The notes under the pieces are model-generated. The model was not told where the DNA came from and did not search any database. It worked only from the letters and a program-made list of their open reading frames with translations. Below are positions 32,054 to 32,409 of a DNA stretch of 32,409 nucleotides, one piece after another (the first letter of the stretch is position 1; every line of letters begins with the position of its first letter). This DNA comes from Campylobacter sp. (GTDB lineage Bacteria > Campylobacterota > Campylobacteria > Campylobacterales > Campylobacteraceae): positions 1 to 32,409 of the forward strand of contig JAFUFY010000022.1 in the NCBI GenBank assembly GCA_017469645.1, written 5' to 3'. The translations under genes were made by a program, and so were the position numbers.

Positions 32054-32204
32054 TGTCATTGCGAGTGAGCGTTAGCGAACGAAGCAATCCAGTTACGCCG
32101 TAAGGTGTTTTTATGTTGTAAATTTTAAAGTATTGCTTTTATAAAACGGCTTCCGCCGTTTGCTGGATTGCTTCGAGTTTTTCAAACTCTCGCAATGACA
32201 ATGG
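32054..32204. repeat. Inverted repeat pair, unit C (copies 14 and 15)
   Basis: Copy 14 (32054-32092, plus) and copy 15 (32164-32204, minus, same inner stem as copy 13). Its spacer (ACGCCGTAAGG..., TTTTAAAGTATTGC) matches that of the pair formed by copies 8 and 9 left of the GIY-YIG gene rather than units A and B. Confidence 0.85.
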
Positions 32205-32283
32205 AAACAAACTCAAAAACTCAAAAAAAAAAACAAAAAATTCAAAAAACAAACTCAAAAAACTTAAAAAAACAAAAAACTTC
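32205..32283 (+). repeat. G-free A-rich low-complexity tract
   Basis: 79 bp without a single G, mostly runs of A separated by C, CT or TC words such as AAACTCAAAAA. The rest of the window to 32409 is AT-rich with a small TCAC/GTGA inverted repeat near 32371-32383 and no gene that I can support. Confidence 0.75.
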
Positions 32284-32409
32284 GACCAAATCCAAACAAA
32301 ATTCTAAATTCACTGTTACAAATTTTACACACTTTTTTTAGATACAAATTTTAGGTTTTATAGGTAAATTCTCACTTTTTGTGATTTTCTTACAAAATTT
32401 TAGAAAAAA

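Noticed and set aside
31106..32204. CRISPR array
   Set aside because: Repeats alternate in orientation, vary inside, and the spacers are themselves repeated. No cas gene is present.
1..32409. tRNA or rRNA genes
   Set aside because: I looked for T-loop and anticodon-arm patterns in the intergenic gaps and saw none; the palindromes found are the repeats described.

Overview
The window looks like chromosome of a Campylobacter (Campylobacterota). It is AT-rich, most promoters are an isolated -10 box of the form TGCTAAAAT or TATAAT without a clear -35, genes are tightly packed with 1-17 bp overlaps, TTG starts are frequent, and the gene content follows gene neighbourhoods I remember from C. jejuni (rpmB/rpe/dnaQ-like; mfd-M23 peptidase-folC-lptE-leuS-secF-secD-yajC/lnt; metK, sstT, pepF). 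The species cannot be named from the sequence alone.

Layout. 1-1155: a truncated PAS-domain redox or energy sensor and an unrecognised gene diverge from a palindromic double promoter. 1175-4010: leftward operon rpmB, a two-TM RCK potassium channel, argJ and a DUF465 protein. 4021-4400: gene-free and repeat-bearing. 4407-5848: rpe and a DnaQ-type exonuclease. 5863-8991: an accessory two-gene module on the minus strand, an HTH protein plus an OLD-family ATPase/TOPRIM nuclease that is now split by a frameshift. It has a perfect consensus sigma70 promoter covered by operator-like palindromes. 9081-10531: MagIII-like DNA glycosylase and a DUF815 ATPase. 10885-22028: a ten-gene leftward run, yajC, secD (with an in-frame UGA), secF, DUF6394, leuS, lptE, folC, M23 peptidase, mfd. 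22004-25638: lnt, a secreted protein and two glycosyltransferases. 25783-30943: sstT, metK, pepF and a small protein that resembles SspB. 30944-32409: a repeat-rich region holding a GIY-YIG nuclease gene.

Working together: YajC-SecD-SecF drive protein export. Lnt finishes lipoproteins such as the LptE-like one, LptE inserts LPS/LOS, the two glycosyltransferases probably build surface glycans, and the M23 peptidase trims the wall. This is an envelope-biogenesis block mixed with housekeeping genes (leuS, folC, mfd, metK).

Most interesting: (i) a dispersed hairpin repeat (ends TGTCATTGCGAG and GAAGCAATCC or GAAGCAATCGCCA) whose inner 6-bp stem differs between copies but stays paired, arranged in inverted pairs like REPINs, with a GIY-YIG nuclease gene embedded in the densest array between exact 58-bp direct repeats; (ii) the HTH-OLD putative defence module; (iii) a UGA codon at the conserved Gly of SecD; (iv) a structured element following the stop codons of sstT and metK, possibly with a relative after mfd; (v) a possible SspB-like ClpXP adaptor.
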